From positions 496,001-560,000 of the forward strand of contig CAVOSJ010000003.1 of the NCBI GenBank assembly GCA_963698885.1: a DNA stretch of 64,000 nucleotides, given 5' to 3'. Positions 54,068 through 62,354 of the stretch are shown piece after piece. A program made the position numbers and the translations under genes. Source of the DNA: JBARKJ01 sp963698885. GTDB taxonomy: Bacteria; Nitrospirota; JACRHJ01. The notes beneath the pieces are model-generated. The model searched no databases, was not told the origin of the DNA, and worked only from the letters and a program-made list of their open reading frames with translations. Numbering within the stretch: position 1 is the first letter of the stretch; each line of letters opens with the position of its first letter.

Positions 54068-54521
54068 AATTGGCGCTCGCTTCTCGCGTAATGGTGAGGC
54101 TTGTGGGCATTTGAAAATTATCGGACAATAAACTGCTGGTCAGGAACTCAAATTTGTAGGTTGCCGTCACAGTAATCTTGTTCCCGTGAACCGGTACGCC
54201 TGTTATCTTGTTGCCGCTTCTGTCAAATAATGTCGTCACTACCGAGGCCAGGGCGTTTGAGCCACCTGACGGCAGATAAGCATTTATTTCTGCCATAGCA
54301 TAAGACTGGGTATTGCTCACTACCGTAGTCGGGTCCGGCAGGACAGCCCCGTACCTCGCAGCGGCCCTGACGGAGTTCCCAAGATGAGTCGAGTAGTACC
54401 AGAGCCTCCCGAACTCCACTACAGCGAAAATAAGTCCAAGGAACAAAATCGAGACAAATGCGAACTCAACCAGCGTCTGGCCTGAGTTACCGGCAATAAT
54501 TTTTTTTATGCGTATATTCAT
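54060..54521 (-). CDS. TadE-like pseudopilin 2
   Basis: About 153 residues starting MNIRIKKIIAGNSGQTLVEF (ATG 54519-54521; an extension to 54557 is open with a weak start). The TadE motif GQTLVEFAFVSILFLGLIF contains the conserved glutamate of pseudopilins. Closely similar layout to the downstream TadE gene, consistent with a tandem duplication that then diverged. Confidence 0.85.
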   Translation of the reverse strand: MNIRIKKIIAGNSGQTLVEFAFVSILFLGLIFAVVEFGRLWYYSTHLGNSVRAAARYGAVLPDPTTVVSNTQSYAMAEINAYLPSGGSNALASVVTTLFDRSGNKITGVPVHGNKITVTATYKFEFLTSSLLSDNFQMPTSLTITREASANYE

Positions 54522-54626
54522 TTTGGCCAGCGATTTAGCCGAGTACACGCCGGTCACGAGGGACCCCGGCAGGAAATTTTATGGTACGTTACACGCTAAT
54601 CCGGCATCATCTTATGCATAATTACC

Positions 54627-54809
54627 TCATAATGAACCCGTGATCGAGGTAAAAATTGTGGTAATTTTCACACCAAGAGCGGTCAGCGTAATGATAGCCA
54701 CTACGGCCACGAGCGCGATGATAAGGGCGTATTCCACCAGGCTCTGCCCTCTCTCATCCGTCAACGCAAGTTTGAACTTCATCAACAACGCAAGTATCGT
54801 GTCTTTCAT
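54627..54809 (-). CDS. flp: Flp pilin
   Basis: 60 residues, MKDTILALLMKFKLALTDER followed by GQSLVEYALIIALVAVVAII. The G-Q-S-L-V-E-Y motif, with cleavage after the glycine, is the hallmark of Flp-type prepilins. AGGAGG lies 7 nt ahead of the ATG. It is the major pilus subunit and first gene of the Tad operon. No tadV prepilin peptidase lies in this window, so it must be encoded elsewhere. Confidence 0.95.
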   Translation of the reverse strand: MKDTILALLMKFKLALTDERGQSLVEYALIIALVAVVAIITLTALGVKITTIFTSITGSL

Positions 54810-54920
54810 GATTTAACCTCCTATAAATATGGAAACGAGTATCTATGCCGACTTAGATGCTGGAACTGCAAAAGCTCAGGAAATTACCTGGACTTCAGAT
54901 AAAATAAATACTCTATCTTT

Positions 54921-54949
54921 ATATAATCTAAACAATGATAATTTGTCAA
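54921..54949 (-). promoter_or_regulatory. Promoter of the flp-tad operon
   Basis: Minus strand TTGACA (54944-54949), a 17-bp spacer and TTATAT (54921-54926), about 110 bp upstream of flp. AT-rich context and good spacing. No GG-N10-GC sigma-54 site was seen. Confidence 0.6.
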
Positions 54950-55147
54950 ATGTGCTTTCCGCATATTCAAAAGGTTTAAGTGGAAAGAGAAAAGGGAAAT
55001 CTGTTTCCCCATGTACCGCCGAAAGTGCCGCGAGATTTACTATCAGTTTTGGGATTAGCCTTAATCTACAAGGAACGGCAGGCCCAGGAGGCCAGCAGGA
55101 CGTTGAGTCGGTCCACTCTTTGGCTGGGCTTTTGCGGGTTAGCGGAT

Positions 55148-55192
55148 GTTAATTAATATACTGTTCGAGATTTATTGACAAGAGGTGCGATA
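55148..55192 (+). repeat. Dispersed 47-bp repeat, copy 2
   Basis: Same core as copies 1 and 3 (CGAGATTTATTGACAAGAGG), starting GTTAATTAATATAC. Lies between flp and the OmpA-like gene. Confidence 0.75.
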
Positions 55193-55386
55193 TAAAAGGC
55201 GGGGAGGAGAAACAGTCTTTCCCACAACTTCTTAGCACTTACTGTGGATAACTTTATGTGAATCTCCATCCTTAATAATAACCCAACAGCGGCATATTCT
55301 CCTGGTTGTCCAGGCACAATTTAATAACAAGCACGTATGACAACACGACTTGTTATAATTAAAGGTATAAGCACGGGGGTTAAAAT

Positions 55387-56271
55387 ATGAAACTTCTGGT
55401 GAAAATAATAAGCGGCGTGGTGTTGACCATGCTATTCTCTACCGCTTTCTGCGGGGCGGCCCAAGCGCGGTGGGGTTTCCGTGGTGGTTGGGGGATTGCT
55501 ACCCTATCCTTATCCATATCCTTATTATGACCCCTACAACTATCCACCGGATTACTATGCTCCGCCTGATTACGGCGAGCTCAGGACGGAGGTTGAGCCG
55601 AACAAGGCAGAGGTCTGGGTTGACGGTAAATTCTTCGGTCTCGCAAAAAACTTCGACGGCCCAATAAATCACCTGAAACTCCCGGTGGGCACGCACAAAG
55701 TGCAGTTTAAGGCTCCCGACTACAAAATTTTCAGCGTAAACGTATACATAGCGCCTGGTGGATTAACCGATATCGAATACAAACTCGTACTTCTCCCCTC
55801 TGGGTCGCTGATGCCTCCACCGCCGCCTCCAGCCACCACACGCCACCACCAACGCCGGAGCCGAAAGTTGAAGCTCCGCCACCGATTAGGCAAGAGGTGT
55901 TTATACCCATAAATATCGAGTTCGACTCCGACAAGTGGTTCATCAGACCGATATACCACGACGAGCTCCAGAGGGTTGCTAACTACCTCAAGATGTACCC
56001 GGAGAACAGTGCCGCGATCGAGGCCTACACGGACGACAGGGGTTCCGTCTCTTACAACAACAGGCTCTCGCAGAAGAGGGCCGAGTCGGTCAGGTCGTAC
56101 CTTATCGAGAACTTCGGCGTGGACGGCAACAAGCTTTCGGCTATGGGCTTCGGCATGTCCAAACCAGTCGCCACCAACAAGACCGACGAGGGTCGCAAGA
56201 GGAACCGTAGGGCCGAGCTCCACATCAAGCCGCTCAAGGAGCTACAAGGCGAGCAGCCCACTGTTAATTGA
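55387..56271 (+). CDS. PEGA/OmpA-domain outer-membrane protein, two frameshifts
   Basis: About 295 codons in three successive frames. First, a signal peptide (MKLLVKIISGVVLTMLFSTA). Then, after a shift in a G-run near 55490, a Tyr/Pro-rich linker (LLPYPYPYPYYDPYNYPPDY) and a PEGA domain (VEPNKAEVWVDGKFFGLAK). After a shift near 55845 in a proline repeat, an OmpA C-terminal domain (FIPINIEFDSDKWFIRPIY, AYTDDRGSVSYNNRLSQKRA) that binds peptidoglycan. Both shifts are in repetitive DNA and may be sequencing errors. Its last codons overlap copy 3 of the 47-bp repeat. Confidence 0.82.
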
Positions 56272-56309
56272 CAATCAGTTCGAGATTCATTGACAAGAGG
56301 TGTGAGATT
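56263..56309 (+). repeat. Dispersed 47-bp repeat, copy 3
   Basis: GTTAATTGACAATCAGTTCGAG then ATTCATTGACAAGAGGTGTG. Its first bases provide the stop codon of the OmpA-like gene. Confidence 0.75.
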
Positions 56310-56381
56310 TGCTATCCAGTTCGTCAGCGATAGCACAGTAAATCGCTGGCATGCCACAGCAGTCTTTCGTCCTGGTTGTAG

Positions 56382-56969
56382 CTATCCGGGCGGAGCCGAG
56401 AAAACAACCTTTCCGATCCGACCCTTGGTGAAGTAAATTGTAAAATATTCCGGGAGTTCACAGGCACAAGCGGTGTAGTACACCCATCCGCCATTCTCAT
56501 CCTTTTCCGCTGGCTCACCCAAGTTCTGCTCTACCTCTGCTTGTGTCGATCCCAGTTGCAATTCGTGCCAGTTGCCGAAGCCATCTTCGGGGTTAAAAAA
56601 GCTGCTTTCCGCTTTACGCAAATCGGTTTTGGATATGCCTTCAACGCCAGCAGCAAGAGTAACTTCTCCTACAACCCAATCTGTGAAGGACACAGTCTGG
56701 AGAGTTGCCGTGTGTTTTTTATCAACAAAAATTCTCTCGCCGGTATCGGGTACGTTTTTTTGAAAGAGACCTTCTCCAAGAAGGCGAGTAACTTGTGGAT
56801 CTGTGGTAATTCCTAGGGTCACTCCAGCAAAATTAAGAGGCCAGCATACTTTTTCTGCAGCCATTCCTATCGAAGAGATACATATTGACATGGAGGTAAG
56901 AACGATGATCGCATGATTTTTTATTTGTACCTTTCTTTCTCCCAACCTATTGATCCCCGATACGGACAA
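56382..56969 (-). CDS. Exported protein of unknown function
   Basis: 195 residues, or fewer if an internal start is used. A signal-like hydrophobic stretch (HAIIVLTSMSICISSIGMAA) is followed by a soluble part with LNFAGVTLGITTDPQVTRLL and an AEVEQNLGEPAEKDENGG segment. I do not recognise the family; it has the look of small periplasmic SmpA/OmlA-type repeats (LGxTxxEVxxxLGxP) that accompany outer-membrane assembly, at low certainty. Confidence 0.55.
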   Translation of the reverse strand: MSVSGINRLGERKVQIKNHAIIVLTSMSICISSIGMAAEKVCWPLNFAGVTLGITTDPQVTRLLGEGLFQKNVPDTGERIFVDKKHTATLQTVSFTDWVVGEVTLAAGVEGISKTDLRKAESSFFNPEDGFGNWHELQLGSTQAEVEQNLGEPAEKDENGGWVYYTACACELPEYFTIYFTKGRIGKVVFSAPPG

Positions 56970-57027
56970 AACGCTCAGCCGCGTCTAGCATGTCTCTGCC
57001 GCCTTCTCATTCCTCGGCTTTGCAGGA

Positions 57028-57525
57028 TCATTCAGCCGATAGAGCCGCTAGGACCTCGCGCAGGTGGTCGATGTGGAACTGGACGTGGTATTCGCCCAGA
57101 CCGGAGATCATCCCTTCAAGAGTTGGGTACTCGCCCAGCGGCGAATCTTTCAGCTTCGGGATATGTGCTTTTCGTCCCAGCTGCTCTTCGCTGAGCTCGG
57201 CGGCAAGGTTGGCAACGCGATCGTAATTCTTCTCGCACTCCGCGACAAGTTCGCCAAAGCTCATGCGAGCTCGATTTTCGGTAAAAAACGGGTTCTCGGT
57301 ATCAAGTTCTATGGTGGGAATATCACTGTCGAGAAAAGCCCTGAGGATCGGCAGGTGTCCCGTCCCTTCCGGCCCGCTCAGGTGAGAAAGAATCTGTTTG
57401 GGTGACCACCTGTCCTTCGGAGCGCGCGAGGCCAGGTTCTCGTCCACGCCCTGGCATACCTGTTTCAGCCCCTGAACCTTCTGCCGGATATCTTGCGCCA
57501 ACTGGTTCCCACGTGACGTTGACAT
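57028..57525 (-). CDS. DinB-superfamily protein
   Basis: 165 residues, four-helix DinB/YfiT-like fold, with histidines in the expected positions (LSHLSG, then FHIDHLREVL near the C-terminus) for a metal site. AGGAGG lies ahead of the ATG. Members are often thiol-dependent or metal-dependent transferases; the substrate is unknown. Confidence 0.78.
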   Translation of the reverse strand: MSTSRGNQLAQDIRQKVQGLKQVCQGVDENLASRAPKDRWSPKQILSHLSGPEGTGHLPILRAFLDSDIPTIELDTENPFFTENRARMSFGELVAECEKNYDRVANLAAELSEEQLGRKAHIPKLKDSPLGEYPTLEGMISGLGEYHVQFHIDHLREVLAALSAE

Positions 57526-58067
57526 GGTGTATCCTCCTTGTGCTGCTCATCTTCCTTCCCCTACTTTACCTCAGCCAATCCCATAAGTCCATCGGCTGGG
57601 AGCGCCTCCCCTCCCTATCCTCTCTGTTTCTTTATCCATTGCGTTAAAGCCTTGACATGTTGACCGGCATGCAATAATGACCCACTTTGCGGGTAATCGG
57701 CGTCCAAAATTGACCCACCTTCTAATGTCCTAACTGGTTGTTATTAATGTGATACATTAAAGTAAGCCTGGGTCAAACAGGATGCCGATGGTGGGTCAAA
57801 ATTGCGCGCCGATCAAACTCTGGAAAACCGATAGCCCTTTCCTGGAGATTTTCTATGATAATTTGCACTGCCTTGTTTATTTTTTAACCTGCGGCACGTT
57901 TTGTGTCACGTTGAGGAGTCAGAATATCAAAAAAACCTATTTGCGGAACCCAGCACTTATAAAAAAGCAAATACCCGATCCCGAAAATCTTGAGAGGGTG
58001 CGCGAGCCGAAGTAGTCGATCGACCCGCTTGGTCGGTGACGCTGTTTCAGGTCCTTGTCTGGATCTG
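57526..58067. other. Non-coding region with an IS-end-like repeat
   Basis: 542 bp between the DinB-like gene and the protease. It contains copy 2 of the IS-end-like repeat (57697-57816). No protein or RNA gene is apparent; a plus-strand frame at 57782-58015 overlaps the repeat and lacks a ribosome site. Confidence 0.6.
57697..57816. repeat. IS-end-like dispersed repeat, copy 2
   Basis: Left end ATCGGCGTCCAAAATTGACC (57697 on) is an imperfect inverted copy of the right end (57791-57814, GGTGGGTCAAAATTGC). Between them is GGGTCAAACAGGATGCCGAT, as in copy 1 at 35191. A further GACCCAC motif just outside (57680) extends the resemblance to multi-repeat IS21-type termini (inference). Confidence 0.75.
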
Positions 58068-59786
58068 TTATAGCAAGGGCAGGGAAACTGTAACACTCAC
58101 TCCCGTCCCTGACTTCTCGACGTTGCCTGCAAGGTCGATCGCCCGGGATTTTATGGTGAAATTGCCTTTCCTTAAGGCCCAGCTGTAGTTCCACGTCGTC
58201 CATGTGCCGTTGCCGGAGGTGTCCGTTGCTAGGTGCCACGTACTTCCGCCGTTGGTACTGACCTCTACCTTGGCGACGCCCGCCAGATTGTCCGAGGCGG
58301 TGCCGGTTATGGCGTAGGTTGTGACGTTTAGCGCACTTCCCGTGGCAGGTGCGGTAATTTCGGAGGACGGCGGGGTACTGTCAACCAGAACGGTAACAGG
58401 TGTACTCGTCACCCTATTACCGTTGTTGTCCATCACCTCGGACTCGACGACGTACTTGTTGTCTATGGTAGGTAGGGTCCATTCGTATCTCCACGTTGTC
58501 CATGTGCCTTTGGAAGTGTCCGTGGCGGTGGGCCATGTGCTCCCGCCGTCAGTCGAGATCCCCACTGGCTCCAGGTATAAGGAGTCTGTATTTGCAGTCC
58601 CTTTGATCCTATAGCGTGTCCCGTTTACCTTCCGGCTCAGATAGCTGTTATTTACGGGAGTCTTGATATCGGTATAAAGGACACCCGGCCGTGCGCCGTC
58701 GTACGCAAGCGCATAACCTCCGAAAAAGGGGTCCTTGAAGACCCAGTTGTTATGGTTCACGGTAGGGACGGCGCCCACCTGGCTATAGGCTATCCTGAAA
58801 AATCCGCTCTCGCCCCAATTAGGCCCCCAGCAGTTCTTCACGATGAAACATTTGTTGTTGTCGTCGTATCCGACCAGCAGGACGGCATGCGCACCCTGGT
58901 CACTCCCCCATGTGTGCGAGTATATGCCGGACGTATATGAATCGAAGTCGTCAAATACCTCAAAAGCGACTACTATCGGCCCGTAGCTGTAAAGCGCGTT
59001 TCTCAGGCCATTGACGGTCGGCCTTGTCTGAGCCACGCCAAAATATCGTCCCCAGTAGTTGGCAATCCATTTATATCCTGTGATTTTATAATTGCCTATC
59101 CCAGACCAATAGTTACTGCAGGCGTAACCACAGGAGCCTTCCGCCTGGGTGTAAGGGTAGCAGGACTCGACGGGAACGCCTGTATCGACAAAAAATTTTG
59201 TAACCAGATTCCCGCCACTGCATCCGTCTCCATTGGCTTCGTCCTTAAGATCGCATGAAAGCAGGACTTGTTCGGAAAGGTCGAGGTCAACACCCGGGGT
59301 ATTCATTGTCATAAGCGTCCTGGACTCGAGAGCTGCGACGGAGCCGAAGGCCCAGCAGTCACCGCACTGTTGCTGGTCGCGTATAGGTGTAACGTAGTTG
59401 CCAGATGTTATTTTGAATTTGCCGCCGCCATAATTCCGCCAGTCCAGTACTCCGGTCGGGGCAGAGCTAACTACTGTCTGTATAAGCGTATCTGCTTCGG
59501 TAGCGACGCCCGCGCCCGATATAGGGGCTGTCCGATCAGGCGGCGGTATAAAAACTCCCAGGCGCGCCTTGCGTTCCGTCGGAGAAAGCCTGGTCATCGA
59601 GGTCTCACCCGCAACCCATTTGGCACCTTTCGCCTGTATGGCCGCGTTTATATTCGAGACCTCTTTTTGTATCTCTTCCTGGGAGGGCCTGACAAACTCG
59701 TCAGCCGAACACGCGATGGAGAGAGGCGGCACAGTTAAAATAAATGCCGCGAATATCAACTGTATTATCCTGGACGGCCTGTACAT
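58068..59786 (-). CDS. Secreted papain-family (C1) cysteine protease with Ig-like repeats
   Basis: 572 residues. Signal peptide (LIFAAFILTVPPLSIAC), a propeptide-like segment, then a C1 protease domain: catalytic Cys in QQQCGDCWAFGSVAALESR, His in QGAHAVLLVGYDDNN and Asn in IVKNCWGPNWGESGFF. Two C-terminal immunoglobulin-like repeats share GTWTTWRYEW/GTWTTWNYSW. Papain-type proteases occur in bacteria less often than in eukaryotes. It probably acts outside the cell; processing and substrate are unknown. Confidence 0.9.
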   Translation of the reverse strand: MYRPSRIIQLIFAAFILTVPPLSIACSADEFVRPSQEEIQKEVSNINAAIQAKGAKWVAGETSMTRLSPTERKARLGVFIPPPDRTAPISGAGVATEADTLIQTVVSSAPTGVLDWRNYGGGKFKITSGNYVTPIRDQQQCGDCWAFGSVAALESRTLMTMNTPGVDLDLSEQVLLSCDLKDEANGDGCSGGNLVTKFFVDTGVPVESCYPYTQAEGSCGYACSNYWSGIGNYKITGYKWIANYWGRYFGVAQTRPTVNGLRNALYSYGPIVVAFEVFDDFDSYTSGIYSHTWGSDQGAHAVLLVGYDDNNKCFIVKNCWGPNWGESGFFRIAYSQVGAVPTVNHNNWVFKDPFFGGYALAYDGARPGVLYTDIKTPVNNSYLSRKVNGTRYRIKGTANTDSLYLEPVGISTDGGSTWPTATDTSKGTWTTWRYEWTLPTIDNKYVVESEVMDNNGNRVTSTPVTVLVDSTPPSSEITAPATGSALNVTTYAITGTASDNLAGVAKVEVSTNGGSTWHLATDTSGNGTWTTWNYSWALRKGNFTIKSRAIDLAGNVEKSGTGVSVTVSLPLL

Positions 59787-60155
59787 GGTGCCCCCGTTAC
59801 CGCTTACCCGCGATGCGAACTTTCAGCTCTAACTTTCAAACTGCCCTTTTTCCCACTTCCCAGACCCTGTAATAGACATGCTCAACATCGTATCGTCAAC
59901 AGCCTAAAGATCAATTTCCTCATTTTTTATCCTCTCATTTTTAGGATTGCGGCTCAGGAATATTAGGGATATTTGGTATTATTCTAAAACAAGATTTATA
60001 TCAGGCTCACTCTTAATTTACATTTAAAGCAAGATTTTGTCAAAAATCTAATTATCAATAGTTATTAAATAAAGGAAAGAACGCAAGCGTATTGCTTGTT
60101 GATCGGCGTTAGACTAAAAAGGGGCTACGGCTAAACCGTAACCCCTTGATTTATT
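59787..60155. other. Non-coding region between the protease and tRNA-Arg
   Basis: 369 bp, AT-rich around 59930-60090. A weak promoter candidate for the protease is at 60015-60043 (TTGACA, 17 bp, TAAATT on the minus strand), which would give a leader of about 230 nt. The tRNA-Arg terminator (60116-60145) is at its edge. No gene seen. Confidence 0.6.
60116..60145 (-). terminator. Terminator after tRNA-Arg
   Basis: Minus strand GGGGTTACGG and CCGTAGCCCC pair around a 5-nt loop and are followed by TTTTT. It lies about 10 nt beyond the tRNA's 3' end. Confidence 0.88.
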
Positions 60156-60232
60156 TGGTGCCCCCAGCATGGCTCGAACATGCGACACCAGGTTTAGGAA
60201 ACCTGTGCTCTATCCAACTGAGCTATGGGGGC
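60156..60232 (-). tRNA. tRNA-Arg(CCT)
   Basis: Full cloverleaf on the minus strand: acceptor GCCCCCA with TGGGGGC, anticodon stem CAGGT/ACCTG around TTCCTAA (anticodon CCT), T-arm with GTTCGAGCC, and encoded CCA. It reads AGG codons, which are common in this genome. Confidence 0.95.
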
Positions 60233-60281
60233 GAAAGTGAAAAAAAAATATAGAACAAAATGGGGTCTTAGTCAACCCCGA

Positions 60282-60797
60282 TTAATAGCTGATTAAAGAA
60301 AGCACCTGGTATCCCGCAAGCTTGTCCCGGCCCTTAAGCTCCGTAAGCTCTATCAGGAACGCCGCGCCGACCACCACCGCGCCGAGCTGCTTTAGAAGGT
60401 CCAGCGTCGCCGCCATCGTGCCGCCTGTCGCCAGCAGGTCGTCCACCACCAGCACGCGCTCGCCCGGCGTTATTGCGTCCTGATGGACTGTCAGGGTGTC
60501 CGTACCGTACTCAAGCTCGTACTTCGCCTCGTATATATCGCTTGGGAGCTTGCCCGATTTCCTGACCGGGATGAACCCGGCGTTGAGCGCGTACGCCACG
60601 GGTGCGCCCGTTATAAAGCCGCGGGACTCTATCCCGACAACCTTCTCTATCCCCTCGTCTTCATAAAAACAGGTAATCTTGTCGATGACCTTCTGGAAGG
60701 CCTCACTGTCCTTCAGGAGCGTGGTAATGTCCTTGAACAGGATGCCCTTCTTTGGGAAGTCCGGGATGTCCCTTATGCGGGACTTCAGGTCGAGCAT
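60282..60797 (-). CDS. apt: Adenine phosphoribosyltransferase
   Basis: 171 residues, purine salvage from adenine and PRPP. Starts MLDLKSRIRDIPDFPKKGIL and has the PRPP motif RVLVVDDLLATGGTMAATLD and the IESRGFITGAPVAYAL segment. Length is typical of Apt. Lies directly after the sigma factor gene. Confidence 0.95.
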   Translation of the reverse strand: MLDLKSRIRDIPDFPKKGILFKDITTLLKDSEAFQKVIDKITCFYEDEGIEKVVGIESRGFITGAPVAYALNAGFIPVRKSGKLPSDIYEAKYELEYGTDTLTVHQDAITPGERVLVVDDLLATGGTMAATLDLLKQLGAVVVGAAFLIELTELKGRDKLAGYQVLSLISY

Positions 60798-60820
60798 ATG
60801 CCCCCTTGAACTAAATGTCT

Positions 60821-61861
60821 TTATAAAATGCTGTCCAGGTCTATACTCTTGCGCTTGGTGATGAACCGGAGCTTGTTTAAAGCCGAAGCCTCTATCTGGC
60901 GCACGCGCTCGCGGGTCAGGCCGAACTCTTTGCCGATGACCTCAAGTGTCTGCGCCTCCCCGTCCTCCAGGCCGAACCGGAGGCTTATCACCTTCTTCTC
61001 GTTTTCCGTCAGGTAGTCCAGCCACTCGATTATCTGCTCGTGCCGGATGATGCCCTCGGTAACCTTCGCGGGGGATAAAGACGCCTCGTCCTCGATTAAA
61101 TCCTTGAGCGACCCTTCTTCCTTGTTGCCTATGGGCGTATCAAGGGAGTGCGTCTTCCGGATGAGCTGCATGATGTCCTTGACCTGATCGGGCGCGTAGT
61201 TCATCTCCGCGGCAATCTCCTCCACCGTCGGCTCGCGCTTCAAGCTCTGGATAAGCCTGCGGACGACTTTCACGAACGTATTGATGACTTCGGATATATG
61301 TACGGGCAGGCGTATGGTGCGTGTCTGGTTGACAAGCGCCCTCTCTATGGACTGCTTTATCCACCAGGAGGCATAGGTTGAGAAACGGAAGCCTTTCTCC
61401 GGCTTGAACTTCTCCACGGCCTTGATCAGGCCGATGTTGCCTTCCTCTATAATATCCGAGAACGGGAGGCCCCGGTTGATATAGCGTTTCCCGATATTGA
61501 CGACGAGCCGGAGGTTCGCCTCGATCATATGGGCGCGCGCTTCTTCGTCGCCCTTCTCTACGCGGTGGGCAAGCTCCTGTTCCTCCTCGAAGGACAAAAG
61601 GGCCGATACCCGGATTTCCTTCAAGTAGAGCTTTATGGCGTCCTGGGCCTCGTCCGGATAGGCTGAAGGCGCTTCGGCCTCCTCCTCTTCCTCCGCGTCG
61701 AAAAGCTCCTCACCCAGCCCCGCCTCGAACTCTTCCTCTTCGGCCTCTTCCGCCGGAAAGTAGGAAAGTTCTTCTTCTTCCTCGTCCTTCGGTTTCTCTA
61801 CATCCAGTTCGACGGTCTCGCCTGAGAACTCTCCGGTTTTCTGTTTTTTCTTTTTCGGCAT
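60821..61861 (-). CDS. rpoS: RpoS-like sigma-70 family factor
   Basis: About 346 residues from MPKKKKQKTGEF, with an unusual acidic N-terminal tail (runs of Glu/Asp). Regions 1.2 (AIKLYLKEIR), 2 (FRFSTYASWWIKQSIERALV), 3 and 4 (LTRERVRQIEASALNKLRF) are present. It lacks RpoD-type region 1.1, and IERALVNQTRTIRLPVHI fits RpoS-type (group 2) factors better than RpoD. Start uncertain: a TTG at 61876 is also possible; the ORF overlaps the acylphosphatase end. It may control stationary-phase or stress genes; the primary sigma factor is presumably elsewhere. Confidence 0.87.
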   Translation of the reverse strand: MPKKKKQKTGEFSGETVELDVEKPKDEEEEELSYFPAEEAEEEEFEAGLGEELFDAEEEEEAEAPSAYPDEAQDAIKLYLKEIRVSALLSFEEEQELAHRVEKGDEEARAHMIEANLRLVVNIGKRYINRGLPFSDIIEEGNIGLIKAVEKFKPEKGFRFSTYASWWIKQSIERALVNQTRTIRLPVHISEVINTFVKVVRRLIQSLKREPTVEEIAAEMNYAPDQVKDIMQLIRKTHSLDTPIGNKEEGSLKDLIEDEASLSPAKVTEGIIRHEQIIEWLDYLTENEKKVISLRFGLEDGEAQTLEVIGKEFGLTRERVRQIEASALNKLRFITKRKSIDLDSIL

Positions 61862-61872
61862 TATTGCACCCG

Positions 61873-62193
61873 TCAAACCTTGATTGTGAAGTTATTGAAT
61901 TTGCCCTGGTGAGTTTTCCAGCTGACCTTTACTTCTTCCACCCGCGCCATCGGAGGGCCCTGTTCGAGTTCTTTTATAAACCCCTTGGCGTCCTCTTCGA
62001 CCGCCTCTATCTCGAGGGCCACACGCCCGTCCGGCAAGTTCATGGACCAGCCGCGCACGTTATGCTTCGCGGCCGCCCTCTCCGTAAAGAACCGGTACCC
62101 GACGCCCTGGACGCGTCCGCTGACGATAATCCCGGCCGCTACCTTCCTGCCCGGCACCTGCCCCCCTTGGACGGCCGTAATGAAAAAGGGCAT
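61873..62193 (-). CDS. acyP: Acylphosphatase
   Basis: About 90-106 residues. Catalytic Arg in VSGRVQGVGYRFFTERAAA and Asn in RGWSMNLPDGRVALEIEA, the two residues that define acylphosphatase, which hydrolyses acyl phosphates. The start is uncertain (ATG at 62193 or an internal GTG). It overlaps the sigma-factor start region. Confidence 0.92.
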   Translation of the reverse strand: MPFFITAVQGGQVPGRKVAAGIIVSGRVQGVGYRFFTERAAAKHNVRGWSMNLPDGRVALEIEAVEEDAKGFIKELEQGPPMARVEEVKVSWKTHQGKFNNFTIKV

Positions 62194-62227
62194 CTCTTTC
62201 GAGGATACCCTTCACTTGCTGCAAAAA

Positions 62228-62304
62228 TGGTCGGGGCGAAAGGATTTGAACCTTCGACCCCACGGTCCCGAACCGTGTGCGCTACCAGGCTGCGCTACGC
62301 CCCG
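62228..62304 (-). tRNA. tRNA-Pro(CGG)
   Basis: Full cloverleaf on the minus strand: acceptor CGGGGCG with CGCCCCG, anticodon stem CACGG/CCGTG around TTCGGGA (anticodon CGG), T-arm GGTTCAAATCC, and encoded CCA. A CCTTGAC-AC-GTCAAGG near-palindrome and TATAAC at 62315-62346 form its likely promoter. Confidence 0.95.
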
Positions 62305-62354
62305 TCAATTTTAGTATGTTATAGCAGTTCCCTTGACGTGTCAAGGTTTTTCGT

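Larger units (their letters stand above)
54810..55386. other. Intergenic region upstream of flp and the OmpA-like gene
   Basis: 577 bp holding the flp promoter (54921-54949) and copy 2 of the 47-bp repeat (55148-55192). A plus-strand frame at 54829-55152 looks accidental: no ribosome site and atypical composition. Confidence 0.6.

Noticed and set aside
54829..55152. 107-residue plus-strand ORF upstream of flp
   Set aside because: No ribosome site, low-complexity composition, overlaps the flp promoter on the other strand and runs into copy 2 of the 47-bp repeat.
57782..58015. Plus-strand 77-residue ORF before the protease
   Set aside because: Starts inside the IS-end-like repeat and has no ribosome site or recognisable domain.
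60100..60115. Possible third IS-like end (GATCGGCGTT)
   Set aside because: Only about 10 bases match the repeat end; the flanking GACCCAC motif is missing.
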